This document shows positions 29,575-38,768 of a DNA stretch of 64,000 nucleotides, piece by piece. This stretch comes from Antarcticibacterium sp. 1MA-6-2 (GTDB lineage Bacteria > Bacteroidota > Bacteroidia > Flavobacteriales > Flavobacteriaceae): contig NZ_CP091036.1 in NCBI RefSeq assembly GCF_021535135.1, positions 806,001 to 870,000 of the forward strand, given 5' to 3'. The notes below the pieces were generated by a model. That model saw only the letters and a program-made list of their open reading frames with translations, was not told where the DNA came from and did not search any database. Numbering within the stretch: the first letter of the stretch is position 1; every line of letters starts with the position of its first letter. A program made the position numbers and the translations under genes.

Positions 29575-30564
29575 TTAATAAACTTCATTCACAGAAGGTA
29601 TTTGCTTTTCAAAACAATCCAGGTTATAGATAGTCGTTTCTGCAATATTGGTCAATGCGGTTTTGGTTAAAAAAGCTTGATGACTTGTTATTAGCACATT
29701 ATTGAAAGTCATTAACCGCGCAATGACATCGTCTTGTAAAATATCTTCGGAATGGTCTTCAAAGAACAATCCTTCTTCTTCCTCATACACATCGATGCCG
29801 AAATACCCTATTTTTTTCGTCTTTAGGCCTTCAATAACCGCTTTGGTGTCGACAAGTCCTCCACGACTTGTATTTATTAACATTACACCAGGTTTCATAA
29901 GCTCAATGTGTTTTTTATCAATTAAATGTTTTGTTGATGGTGCCAGTGGTACGTGTAGACTTATAATATCGGCCTGTTTGCAAATTGTCCCACAATCTGT
30001 ATAGCGCAGACCGTATGATTTGATAAGGTTTTCATCTTCAACTATATCCTGTACAAGGATGTTACAGCCAAAACCGTGTAGAATTTTGACCAATACAGAA
30101 CCGATTTTCCCTGTACCTATAACACCAACTGTTTTTCCGTTTAAGTCGAAACCTGTAAGTCCGTTCAAAGAAAAATTTTGTTCACGTACCCTATTGTGTG
30201 CTTTAATCAGTTTTCGGTTTAACGCAAGTATCAAAGCCATTGTATGTTCTGCAATGGCATAAGGTGAATAGGCTGGGACACGAGCCACTTTAATTCCTAG
30301 TTCTGATGCTTTTATTAAATCGACGTGATTGAACCCTGCCGAACGTAATGCGATACATTTTACGCCAAAAGCATTTAATTTTTCAAGGATATGCGCCGTG
30401 GCATCATCACCTGTAAAAAGGCTAACGGCTTTAGAGCCTGTAGCGAGAATAGCTGTTTCTTCGGTCAAACGACTCTCCAATAGCTTTAATTGGTGTGTGC
30501 CATTATTGGCCTTTACCAGATAAGGTTCTTCAAACTTATGTGTACTGAATACTGTTGTTTTCAT
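29575..30564 (-). CDS. D-lactate dehydrogenase (2-hydroxyacid dehydrogenase family)
   Basis: 329 residues. The Rossmann motif GKTVGVIGTGKIGSVLVKIL is at about 145-165. The catalytic set of the family is present: an Arg in NTSRGGLVD, a Glu in DVYEEEEGLFFED and a His in LITSHQAFLTKTA. The length and the N-terminal MKTTVFSTHKFEEPYLVKAN fit fermentative LdhA-type enzymes, which reduce pyruvate to D-lactate with NADH. Its place beside PFK, aldolase and GAPDH suggests redox balancing when respiration stops. I do not assign ldhA because substrate discrimination within the family is not certain by eye. Confidence 0.88.
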   Translation of the reverse strand: MKTTVFSTHKFEEPYLVKANNGTHQLKLLESRLTEETAILATGSKAVSLFTGDDATAHILEKLNAFGVKCIALRSAGFNHVDLIKASELGIKVARVPAYSPYAIAEHTMALILALNRKLIKAHNRVREQNFSLNGLTGFDLNGKTVGVIGTGKIGSVLVKILHGFGCNILVQDIVEDENLIKSYGLRYTDCGTICKQADIISLHVPLAPSTKHLIDKKHIELMKPGVMLINTSRGGLVDTKAVIEGLKTKKIGYFGIDVYEEEEGLFFEDHSEDILQDDVIARLMTFNNVLITSHQAFLTKTALTNIAETTIYNLDCFEKQIPSVNEVY

Positions 30565-30625
30565 TTCACTTTTTTTAATTTCCTAACTGTATTAAATTAT
30601 ATACTAACACTACGATGACAACAGT

Positions 30626-31843
30626 TCAAAAAATTAGCATCACGAATTTTCCGTTTTTTTTAGAACCTTTGAAATAGGTAATCCCTAGTTTTACAATCAT
30701 ATTGCTTGTGGTTGCTGTTAAAATGACATTGGTGGCCAGCGTGAATTTTTCTTCCAATGACCCAAATTTTGCCATACTAATAGTTATCGCATCCGTATCT
30801 GCCAATCCTGCGATTAGGGCTGAATAGTATAAACCGCTTTCGCCAAAAAATTGATTTCCATAAAAAACTGCAAACAGGATGACCACATAAATACCACCAA
30901 ACCCAAGAGCGTTCCAAATATTGAGCGGACTACCCAGATTGATAATTGTTTTTGTGACATCTGTATCCTTTTTGATAAATATGAGTGCACTAATCAAACA
31001 AATGAGTGTAAATATGGTAAATGGAATAGCTAAATAAGAAAGTATGGCACTATTGAAAATATAGGCCAGAATTGCCAGTCTTGGAAACAGTATGGCAGAA
31101 GCTATGATGATGCCAGCTGCATATTTTTTTGAGAGCTCTGGCGATTCCTTACTTCGGGATGCATAAATCCACGCCACTGCGGTACTTGAAATCAATCCGC
31201 CTAAAATTGCTGTGAGCAGAATACCACGTTTAGAACCTACATATTTTACAAGAAAGTAGCCGATGAAATTCAGAAAAAAGACAATCACTATAATTGCTCC
31301 TATCTCAAAAGGGTTAAGCAATCCTTCCGGCCCATAGTCTTGATCTGGTAAGAAAGGCAAAATAAGAAGCGCAATAATTGAAAACTTAATAAAGGCAAAA
31401 AGCTCTTCTGAAGTAATATTTTTTATGAATGTATTGAAGGTGGCTTTTAATGATATCAGAGTAACCACTATAACTGCGGTGGCAACTGCTTCCTTATGCA
31501 AATGATTGGCAACCATAACACCTAAAATCAGCGTAGCGAACAATGCCATATTAGTGGTTATCCCAGTCATTACGTGTTTTTGCACAACAGAAAGATGACT
31601 AAACGTCAAAAACAAGAGAAATGCTGCCGAAATAATAATGACCAACCAAGGTGTGTAAGCTGCGGTAAGGTTGCCTAATATAAAACCGATGATTGCGACA
31701 ATTGGGAAGGTTATTATCCCTGCAAAACCGTGTTCTTCCTTCAACTTGTCGTACTCACCTTCCAATCCAAGGGTTAAACCTATACCCATACTAATAAATA
31801 ATCCAAGGATAAATGGGTTGATATTTTTAAAGGCCTCGGTCAT
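30626..31843 (-). CDS. MgtC/SapB family membrane protein with DUF4010
   Basis: 405 residues and roughly twelve hydrophobic helices. The N-terminal MgtC-like part has SMGIGLTLGLEGEYD and GIITFPIVAIIGFILG; the C-terminal DUF4010 part includes LLTAILGGLISSTAVAWIYA and ALIAGLADTDAITISMAKFG. MgtC proteins influence ATP synthase and Mg/phosphate homeostasis in other bacteria, but the role of the long DUF4010 form is unknown. It lies between LDH and the glycosyltransferase in the same direction. Confidence 0.8.
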   Translation of the reverse strand: MTEAFKNINPFILGLFISMGIGLTLGLEGEYDKLKEEHGFAGIITFPIVAIIGFILGNLTAAYTPWLVIIISAAFLLFLTFSHLSVVQKHVMTGITTNMALFATLILGVMVANHLHKEAVATAVIVVTLISLKATFNTFIKNITSEELFAFIKFSIIALLILPFLPDQDYGPEGLLNPFEIGAIIVIVFFLNFIGYFLVKYVGSKRGILLTAILGGLISSTAVAWIYASRSKESPELSKKYAAGIIIASAILFPRLAILAYIFNSAILSYLAIPFTIFTLICLISALIFIKKDTDVTKTIINLGSPLNIWNALGFGGIYVVILFAVFYGNQFFGESGLYYSALIAGLADTDAITISMAKFGSLEEKFTLATNVILTATTSNMIVKLGITYFKGSKKNGKFVMLIF

Positions 31844-31877
31844 AACTACTTTTTTATTGCTTGGTTTGATAAAATCG

Positions 31878-34222
31878 CTAACTGTTTAATACATTGCGTT
31901 CTATTTTTAAACTTTTACCGATGCACTTTTCTTGCATGATCTTTCTGCCACGTTTTGAAGCCGAGTCCATCTTTAAACTTAAATCTGATTTATTTTCTTT
32001 AAGACCAACCTCCAAAGGGTAACCCTCAACAACTAAACGCGCCATTAAGTAGCACAAGCTGGATTCCGCACCTTGATTTATATTAATATTTTCTTTTTCA
32101 AGACCATCATAACAGGCACCATTAACAGGGTTGTACATAATTTGCTTGAGATGGTTATTGCCTAAAAACCAACTAAATGCGGTATGAAGCTGTTTGGAGT
32201 ATTTCTTTTTATGGGTAACGCTACAGAATAGGTCCAATGAAAGAATGGTATAAGCCACCTCAATGGGTTGTTCGCCGTGAAAGGTTCGTTTGTTTCTTTT
32301 GTGAAACCATCCGTCATTAGAAATGACTTTAATTTGCCCTTTCATAAAATATTGTGATAATAAAAAGTCAAAAGTAGTTTCGGCAACGTCCTTGTATTTT
32401 TTATTTTTTGTGATTAGCCAAGCATAAAAAAGCGCTTCTGGCAATATACTATTGGCATAGGTCAGGTAATCTTCAAACCATTCCCATTTTTTATCACTGG
32501 AAATATTAAAAACGCGCAAGAGCTCCTCAGCCAATGTATCTGCTAATTGATTATATTGGGTTTTAGGCTCATTTTCTTGATAATAATAGAGTCCTTTTAA
32601 TATAAAACCAATGGCTCTTGGGGATTTGAAATCCGCTACATTTCGTATGACGTTTTTAAAACAGTTTTCTGCTTTGGCTACTAAACTTTTTGGCAGGTTT
32701 TCTGTAGCAGACAATACATAGCCAAGTGCCCAAATGGCCCTGCCATTGGAATCTTCCAGGTTCACTTCGGTATTCTGATTGGTAAATTGCTTTTCATAAT
32801 CCACATAATTATAGAACAGTCCATCGTCCTGTTGACAAAACACAATAAAGTCCATATAAATTTCAATTAGTCGCAGGACTTTGTCATTTCTTTTTTCTTA
32901 TAATACATAAGCATTGCTATAAGAGCCCTTGCATTATCATCAAGTGTATAACCAAAAGACGTATCCGGGACACTAAAATTTGAAAATTGAAGCATCCCAA
33001 AGTCAGTAGTCATATCTTCAATATGGTCTGTTTTTATGGGTGGTAAACTAAAATCCAAAGAATTATTATGTTGCAAATAATCCTGAAAAATACCGGAATA
33101 GGAAATGGCTACATTTTCCCAACTAAAAGCACGCATTTTAAGAAAAGCATTTTTTCCCATTGATGTTGCTGTTAGCGGTTGTTCCAACAAATCGATAACA
33201 GCGTTACTAATTGCTATGGGATCTTCAAAATCATTCAATAAAATACCAGTACTGGAATCAAGGTATTCTTTAGAATGGGGAATAGGTGTTGATATAACAG
33301 GGGTTCCGCAACTCATGGCATAAGCAAAAGTACCGCTAACGGCCTGGTTGGGATCTTTAGATGAGAATAAGTAAACATCGGACAAGGATAGGTATTCCAA
33401 CAATCTGGAAAGTTCCAAATAATCGTTTATAAAAATGACATGGTCTTTAATATCTAAATCATCGACTATTGTTAAAAGTGCATTTCTATATGATTCGCCT
33501 TCTCTCTTTATTATATCAGGATGTGTTTTGCCTATAACCAGATAAACTGTGTTAGGGAATTTTTGGAGTATTTTTGGCAATGCACGAAGTGCTGTTTCTA
33601 TATTTTTATTCTCACTTAATAATCCAAATGTGGAGAGTACATTTTTATTTTGAAAGCCATATCTATTTTTAAGCCGTTGTTTTTCTTTCCATAGTACAAC
33701 ATGGGTGCCATGGGGTATGACAGCTAATTTGTTATTATCAATATGATAATCACTTTCTAATATTTCTGCGGATTTATTGGTAAGAACGATCAGTTTCTCG
33801 GAAAGATCACCCAACACTTGCACTATTTTAGTTCTTTTTTCATCTGGATAGGGAAGAACGGTATGAAACACACAAGAAATAGGGATGTCTAACTTTAGCA
33901 GAAAAGCCACTAAATGGCCACCGTAGTCACCTCCAAACAGCCCAAACTCGTGTTGTACACAGACCATCCCAATATCGTCCCTTTCATTTAACTTATTAGC
34001 TACTTTGAAAAAGGAACTTAACTCTTGGGCATCTATTTTATATTTAACTTCCTCTGGATAATCATTAGCGTCGCAGTACTCATTTTCCAGAGCACAAACC
34101 TCGATCTCTATGGTTGAGCCAAAGCATCTTTTCAAGGCCCGTATCAAATCTTGTGAATAAGTAGCAATACCGCACTCGCGGGGAGGATATGAGCAAACCA
34201 TTAAAATTCTATGATTTTTCAT
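31878..34222 (-). CDS. GT4 glycosyltransferase fused to a helical toroid-like domain (frame break at an A-run)
   Basis: The N-terminal 450 residues are a GT-B glycosyltransferase: MKNHRILMVCSYPPRECGIA, VCVQHEFGLFGGDYGGH, VLSTFGLLSENKNIETALRA and YAMSCGTPVISTPIPHSKEY are family 4 signatures. The frame then stops at 32867 in KKKEMTKSCD. One frame over, the sequence continues VLRLIEIYMDFIVFCQQDDG and a 300-residue alpha-helical region with DSNGRAIWALGYVLSATE, the pattern of an (alpha/alpha) barrel. The break lies in or near an A6 run, so I treat this as one protein of about 780 residues. Its start overlaps the GH130 stop by four bases. The donor and acceptor are unknown; mannose is suggested by the neighbours. 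Confidence 0.8.
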
Positions 34223-35289
34223 GATATAGCTGTTTTTTTTAATTCATTCAATAATAGTTGTAGGCTTACTTTAGCTACCGCCGTATGTTTGTCGGCCGCT
34301 CCATAATAGATATGAAGGTCGTCCCCGAACAATGCGGTCCCGGTAGGAAATACTACATGATCTACAACACCAAGCAGTTCCCATTCTTCGGTAGGGGAAA
34401 ATAAGGGATAGGGCAATCGCCCAATTACTTTTATAGGGTCTTCAATATCCAGTAACGCAGCGGCGGCGTGATAAGTCTTTCCAATGTGGGTTTCACAAAC
34501 TCCGTGGTAAATCATCAGCCAACCATCCTTTGTTTCTATGGGAGGGCATCCGGCACCGAGATAATTCACTTCAAAATCGTAGAACGGATCTATAAGAATA
34601 TGATCGTGAAGGTTCTTTATATGATTTTCCCAAAATTCTTTGGTAAGGTTTTCCCACTTTTCAAACTGTACTATTTGTATTCCTGGCCATATACGGTGGA
34701 GCATTACAAATTTACCGTTGATTTTTTTGGGGAACAGGACAATGTCCTTATCCCTCAGATACCTATGTTTTTCATCTGCCAATCCAATTTGTGCAAACAA
34801 GTTGTAGTAATAATAATACTTTGGATTCAATCTTTCCTGATTACAATGCTCCAAATGGTATTTATATTCTTTGTAGGTAATGAATGGTGTGATTATCCCC
34901 TTTTTCTCAAAATGTTTCAGGTCTTTTGAAGTTGCCAAAGCACCCATGGCATTGAACCCGTCATAAGCTGTATAAGTTAAATAATAGATATCTTCAATTT
35001 TAACAATACGAGCATCTTCCACACCATGTTTTTCATAATCAAAATCACGAGTTATTAACGGGCTTGATTTCCTTTCTATGAGATCTAAATGCTCATTGGT
35101 TTTGGCATATCCAATGGTAGAGTAATTGCCATCTTCCACCGCACGGTAAAAGATATGCACCTCTTCACCTTCTTGAAATATTCCAGGGTTTAAAACCCCA
35201 TTGCTCTCAAATTTCAATTTAGTGGGACTGAGCAGTATCCCTTTTTTCTCTATGGGTATTCTGGTATTAATTTGATGTGTATGTTCCAT
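34219..35289 (-). CDS. GH130 beta-mannoside phosphorylase/hydrolase family protein
   Basis: 356 residues forming a five-bladed propeller. Conserved GH130 features are VEDARIVKIEDIYYLTYTAY with the catalytic Asp, EAGCPPIETKDGWLMIYHG-like C-terminal segment (seen as GAGCPPIETKDGWLMIYHG) and DIEDPIKVIGRLPYPLFSP. No signal peptide, hence cytosolic, as expected for phosphorylases that release mannose-1-phosphate from beta-mannosides. The upstream cupin and downstream glycosyltransferase make a small mannoside module with it. Specific linkage cannot be read from the sequence. Confidence 0.85.
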   Translation of the reverse strand: MEHTHQINTRIPIEKKGILLSPTKLKFESNGVLNPGIFQEGEEVHIFYRAVEDGNYSTIGYAKTNEHLDLIERKSSPLITRDFDYEKHGVEDARIVKIEDIYYLTYTAYDGFNAMGALATSKDLKHFEKKGIITPFITYKEYKYHLEHCNQERLNPKYYYYYNLFAQIGLADEKHRYLRDKDIVLFPKKINGKFVMLHRIWPGIQIVQFEKWENLTKEFWENHIKNLHDHILIDPFYDFEVNYLGAGCPPIETKDGWLMIYHGVCETHIGKTYHAAAALLDIEDPIKVIGRLPYPLFSPTEEWELLGVVDHVVFPTGTALFGDDLHIYYGAADKHTAVAKVSLQLLLNELKKTAIS

Positions 35290-35299
35290 ATTGTAATAT

Positions 35300-35650
35300 T
35301 TATTTGGGGTCTTCCCTGTTGTATTTGTCCTTTAGCCTGACAATATCGTTTTCATCAAAATTTCCAAAAGCAATTTCAAGTACACTTACAGAAGAATCAG
35401 ATGTTTTTATTTGATGTACGGTTTCCTTCGGGATAAAAAATTCGTCCCCTTTATGGCCAACTTTGGTATTGTCGCCAATTACGAAAGTTCCCGTTCCATC
35501 TATTACTCTCCAGAATTCTTCCCTGTTATGGTGAAACTGTAGACTTAGCTCTTCGTTTGGATTAACCGTAAGTATTTTTACGGTGCTAATCTCGTTATGG
35601 GTAAAGCGTTCAAAGTTTCCCCAAGGTCTTTCCTCTATGTATGTTTTCAT
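35300..35650 (-). CDS. Cupin resembling the mannose-6-phosphate isomerase type II C-terminal domain
   Basis: 116 residues making one cupin barrel: RPWGNFERFTHNEISTVKIL, then SLQFHHNREEFWRVIDGTG and GDEFFIPKETVHQIKTSD. The HHxxxxE and later His are the metal ligands of the cupin. The family is the C-terminal domain of bifunctional ManC/PMI proteins, here stand-alone, so mannose-6-phosphate/fructose-6-phosphate isomerase activity is plausible. That would link mannose from GH130 to the PFK encoded immediately upstream. Confidence 0.8.
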   Translation of the reverse strand: MKTYIEERPWGNFERFTHNEISTVKILTVNPNEELSLQFHHNREEFWRVIDGTGTFVIGDNTKVGHKGDEFFIPKETVHQIKTSDSSVSVLEIAFGNFDENDIVRLKDKYNREDPK

Positions 35651-35661
35651 TTTTCTCGTTT

Positions 35662-36633
35662 TTATTTTCCAAATAGTTCTAAGAGTTCGTGCAATTCTTT
35701 ATTGACCTGATGTTGTTTGACCACTTCATTAAAAGGGGTTAAGTGCAATTGATTGTTTAAAATCCCGACCATTACATTCTTTTTACTTTGTAAAAGTGAT
35801 TTTACGGCTTCCACCCCAAGCCTAATACCCAACATCCTATCTAAAGCAGAAGGATTTCCACCACGCTGTACGTGCCCAAGTTTTGTAATTCGTAAATCGA
35901 CATTGGGGTTGACTTCCTTTATTTTTGAAGAAACAAGTTCGGCACCTATTTCATCGCCTTCTGAAACCACGACAAGAAAAGCATCTTCGCTATCGTAATT
36001 TTTAACCTTATCCAATAGATAAATAAAGTCCTTTCCACTCTCGGGAATTAAAATGGCATCTGCTCCTGTGGTAAGTCCTGAATGAATGGCGATGTAGCCA
36101 GAATCCCTGCCCATTACTTCCACAATGAATACCCGATTGTGAGATTCCGCAGTGTCCTTTATTTTATCAATATTCTCAATGGCTGTATTTACTGCGGAAT
36201 CAAAACCAAGGGTATAATCTGTTCCTGAAATATCATTATCTATAGTACCAGGAATGCCGATAAACGGAATGTCGCATATTTCTGAAAAAGTAAGTAGTCC
36301 TTTAAATGTGCCATCGCCACCAATGGCAATCAGGGCATCTATGTTATTTTCCTGTAGGTGTTTCAAGGCCAATTTCCTGCCTTCTATAGTTAGAAATCTC
36401 TTACTTCTGGCAGTCTTAAGTAATGTTCCGCCCCTATGCACCATTTTTTTTAAGTCACTGCTCTTAAGAGGTGAAAAATCACCATTAATCATTCCCTCGT
36501 AACCTTTTAGAATCCCGGTAATTTTAATCCCATTTATCTCTGCCACTTTAGCAATTCCATATAAGGCCGCGTTCATTCCCGGCGAATCACCCCCAGAAGT
36601 AAACAACCCGATATTTTTAATTTTCTTATTCAT
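35662..36633 (-). CDS. pfkA: 6-phosphofructokinase (ATP-PFK, PfkA type)
   Basis: 323 residues, the normal PfkA length. Motifs in order: LFTSGGDSPGMNAAL for ATP binding, IGGDGTFKG, the catalytic PGTIDNDISGTDYTLGFD, VEVMGRDSGYIA for fructose-6-phosphate, and KLGHVQRGGNPSALDRML. All catalytic residues are intact. Cytosolic enzyme phosphorylating fructose-6-phosphate. As the genome surely has housekeeping glycolysis genes elsewhere, this copy belongs to the stress island together with the aldolase and GAPDH downstream of the NDH-2 gene. Confidence 0.93.
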   Translation of the reverse strand: MNKKIKNIGLFTSGGDSPGMNAALYGIAKVAEINGIKITGILKGYEGMINGDFSPLKSSDLKKMVHRGGTLLKTARSKRFLTIEGRKLALKHLQENNIDALIAIGGDGTFKGLLTFSEICDIPFIGIPGTIDNDISGTDYTLGFDSAVNTAIENIDKIKDTAESHNRVFIVEVMGRDSGYIAIHSGLTTGADAILIPESGKDFIYLLDKVKNYDSEDAFLVVVSEGDEIGAELVSSKIKEVNPNVDLRITKLGHVQRGGNPSALDRMLGIRLGVEAVKSLLQSKKNVMVGILNNQLHLTPFNEVVKQHQVNKELHELLELFGK

Positions 36634-36660
36634 GGTTTTTATATCATTTTTAAAAAGAGT

Positions 36661-37722
36661 TTAAGCTACCGATATGCTTTTTTCCAAATAAACTTGTTGC
36701 ACGGTTTGCAATAACTCAATCCCCTTATTGAAAGGTTTTTGAAATGCCTTTCTTCCCATTATCAAACCAGAACCACCAGCTCTTTTATTGATGACGGCAG
36801 TTGTTATCGCCTCAACTAAATCAGATTCACCTTTGGACCCACCTCCTGAATTAATCAGTCCTATTTTGCCCATATAGCAGTTTGCTACTTGCAATCGACA
36901 TAAGTCAATAGGGTGGTCGGTTGTGAGGGTTTTATACATTTTATCATCATATTTTCCAAATCCTATCTCTTTGAAACCAAAATTATTGGTGGGTAATTTT
37001 TGTTTGATGATGTCTGCTTGAATAGTAACACCCAAATGGTTTGCCTGCCCGGTTAAATCGGCAGCTGCGTGATAATCTTCCTTGTTGGTTTTAAATGCCT
37101 CGTTCCGTGTATAGCACCATAAGATGGTGGCCATTCCCAAATTGTGGGCTTCTTCAAAAGCTTCAGCAATTTCTTTAAACTGTCTGTTACTCTCCGCTGA
37201 ACCAAAATAAATGGTAGCGCCAATAGCAACCGCTCCCATATCCCAGGCCGATTTTACCTTACCAAAAAGTGTTTGGTCATATTTATTTGGATAGGTGAGC
37301 AACTCATTGTGATTAATTTTTACGATAAAAGGGATTTTATGGGCATATTTTCGGGCGTTCAAACCCAAAACCCCAAACGTGGATGCCACACCATTACAAC
37401 CAGCTTCAATAGCAAGTTTTATAATATTTTCCGGGTCAAAATAATCCGGGTTTTTATAGAATGAAAATGCTGCGCTATGCTCAATACCCTGGTCCACAGG
37501 AAGGATACTTAAATAACCACTTCCTACCAGGTTGCCGTGATTGTATAATTGGGAAAGGCTACGAAGAACCTGTGGATTACGATTACTTTTCAAAAATACA
37601 TTATCGATAAAGTTTTTGCCAGGTAGCTGTAATTCATCTTTCGTAATTTTTTTACTAACGTACTCAAGGTAAAAGGAAGCTTTATCCCCTAAATGATCTA
37701 CTATGTTTTTATATGTGTCCAT
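36661..37722 (-). CDS. Class I fructose-bisphosphate aldolase (DhnA/FbaB type)
   Basis: 353 residues of the archaeal/bacterial class I family, unrelated to the zinc-dependent class II enzyme: [56 protein letters not shown] and C-terminal [15 protein letters not shown]. The Schiff-base lysine of the family is expected in the later barrel strands. It cleaves fructose-1,6-bisphosphate. Position between pfkA and the archaeal-type GAPDH gives a nearly complete upper-to-middle glycolytic set in one transcript. Confidence 0.9.
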   Translation of the reverse strand: MDTYKNIVDHLGDKASFYLEYVSKKITKDELQLPGKNFIDNVFLKSNRNPQVLRSLSQLYNHGNLVGSGYLSILPVDQGIEHSAAFSFYKNPDYFDPENIIKLAIEAGCNGVASTFGVLGLNARKYAHKIPFIVKINHNELLTYPNKYDQTLFGKVKSAWDMGAVAIGATIYFGSAESNRQFKEIAEAFEEAHNLGMATILWCYTRNEAFKTNKEDYHAAADLTGQANHLGVTIQADIIKQKLPTNNFGFKEIGFGKYDDKMYKTLTTDHPIDLCRLQVANCYMGKIGLINSGGGSKGESDLVEAITTAVINKRAGGSGLIMGRKAFQKPFNKGIELLQTVQQVYLEKSISVA

Positions 37723-37734
37723 AACGCTTATTTT

Positions 37735-38748
37735 TTAATTAATTCCCAAGGTTTTATTTGTTCTGGTAATGGATTTTGCCCCATCCATTTCAATTCCGGT
37801 AAGTGCCCTAATGGCATCTATGGTCTCTGGTATAACAATGGCTTGGTTATCGACTACATAAGCGTAAAAAAGTTCGTCTCCCTGTACTTTCAGCATATCT
37901 TCCCAAAGAGCCACTTCGTACATATCGCCCCACGGCCTTCCCATATCCAAGAACATTTCCTTAATGGTATTGTTAGAAACCAGACCCTGGTCATATTGAA
38001 TTAATTTAATACGGCTCGACGTCTTGAAGGCTTTTAGCACTTCTTCTTTATTCGCTTTTTTCTTTAATTTCACATTCCAATAATGCATATGGCTTAAGGT
38101 TTCGGGTACCTTTACCGCTGCGGTGATGACATCCAATTCTGGATCTACACTTTTAGCATCTGGACCTTGATGGCTTGGGATATCTTTTTCGGGAACCATT
38201 GTATTCATAATACCACCTAAATGACTTTCCCAGGGATCTGTAGCTCTTCTTAAGAGGGTTCCTCTGGCATAATCCAATAAATCGGCTCTTTTTAAAGCGG
38301 TCAAGGTTCTTAAAATAGACGTAGTATTACAGGAAACCACTCTTGTCGCATTCAAGTTTAAAGCCGATTTGTAATTATTTTCAGCACTAAAGGAATGACC
38401 TGTAGTTTCGTGTTTTTCACCTCCTTGTACAATAAATTTGATGTTTTGCTCCTTGTAGATAGCCACATTTTGAGCGGCAATCTTTTTGGGTGTACAATCA
38501 ACAACCAGGTCTGATTTCTTTAAAAGCTCCTGTAAATTTCCTTTTACTGAAATTCCTTCGGATTTCATTTTACCTTCAGCTTCCTGGGTAGCTGCATAAA
38601 TATCGTATTCCTTTCTTACGGCATTTTGAATTCGCCAGTCGGTAATGATATCGCATACTCCCGAAAGCTTCATATCTTCTTGTAGGTTGATGGCATCTGC
38701 CACCCTTTTTCCAATGACTCCGTAACCTATAACTGCTATACTTTTCAT
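37735..38748 (-). CDS. Archaeal-type (type II) glyceraldehyde-3-phosphate dehydrogenase
   Basis: 337 residues that do not resemble the ordinary bacterial GapA. The start is a Rossmann turn (IAVIGYGVIGKRVADAI). The catalytic Cys140 lies in VVSCNTTSILRTL, the signature of the archaeal GAPDH-II family. Downstream RRATDPWESHLGGIMNTMVP and HYWNVKLKKK are family features. It oxidises glyceraldehyde-3-phosphate, often with dual NAD/NADP use in archaea. Horizontal transfer from an archaeal source is inferred from the family; the neighbourhood has normal base composition. Confidence 0.9.
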   Translation of the reverse strand: MKSIAVIGYGVIGKRVADAINLQEDMKLSGVCDIITDWRIQNAVRKEYDIYAATQEAEGKMKSEGISVKGNLQELLKKSDLVVDCTPKKIAAQNVAIYKEQNIKFIVQGGEKHETTGHSFSAENNYKSALNLNATRVVSCNTTSILRTLTALKRADLLDYARGTLLRRATDPWESHLGGIMNTMVPEKDIPSHQGPDAKSVDPELDVITAAVKVPETLSHMHYWNVKLKKKANKEEVLKAFKTSSRIKLIQYDQGLVSNNTIKEMFLDMGRPWGDMYEVALWEDMLKVQGDELFYAYVVDNQAIVIPETIDAIRALTGIEMDGAKSITRTNKTLGIN

Positions 38749-38768
38749 ATCAATTTTGTTTTAATTAG

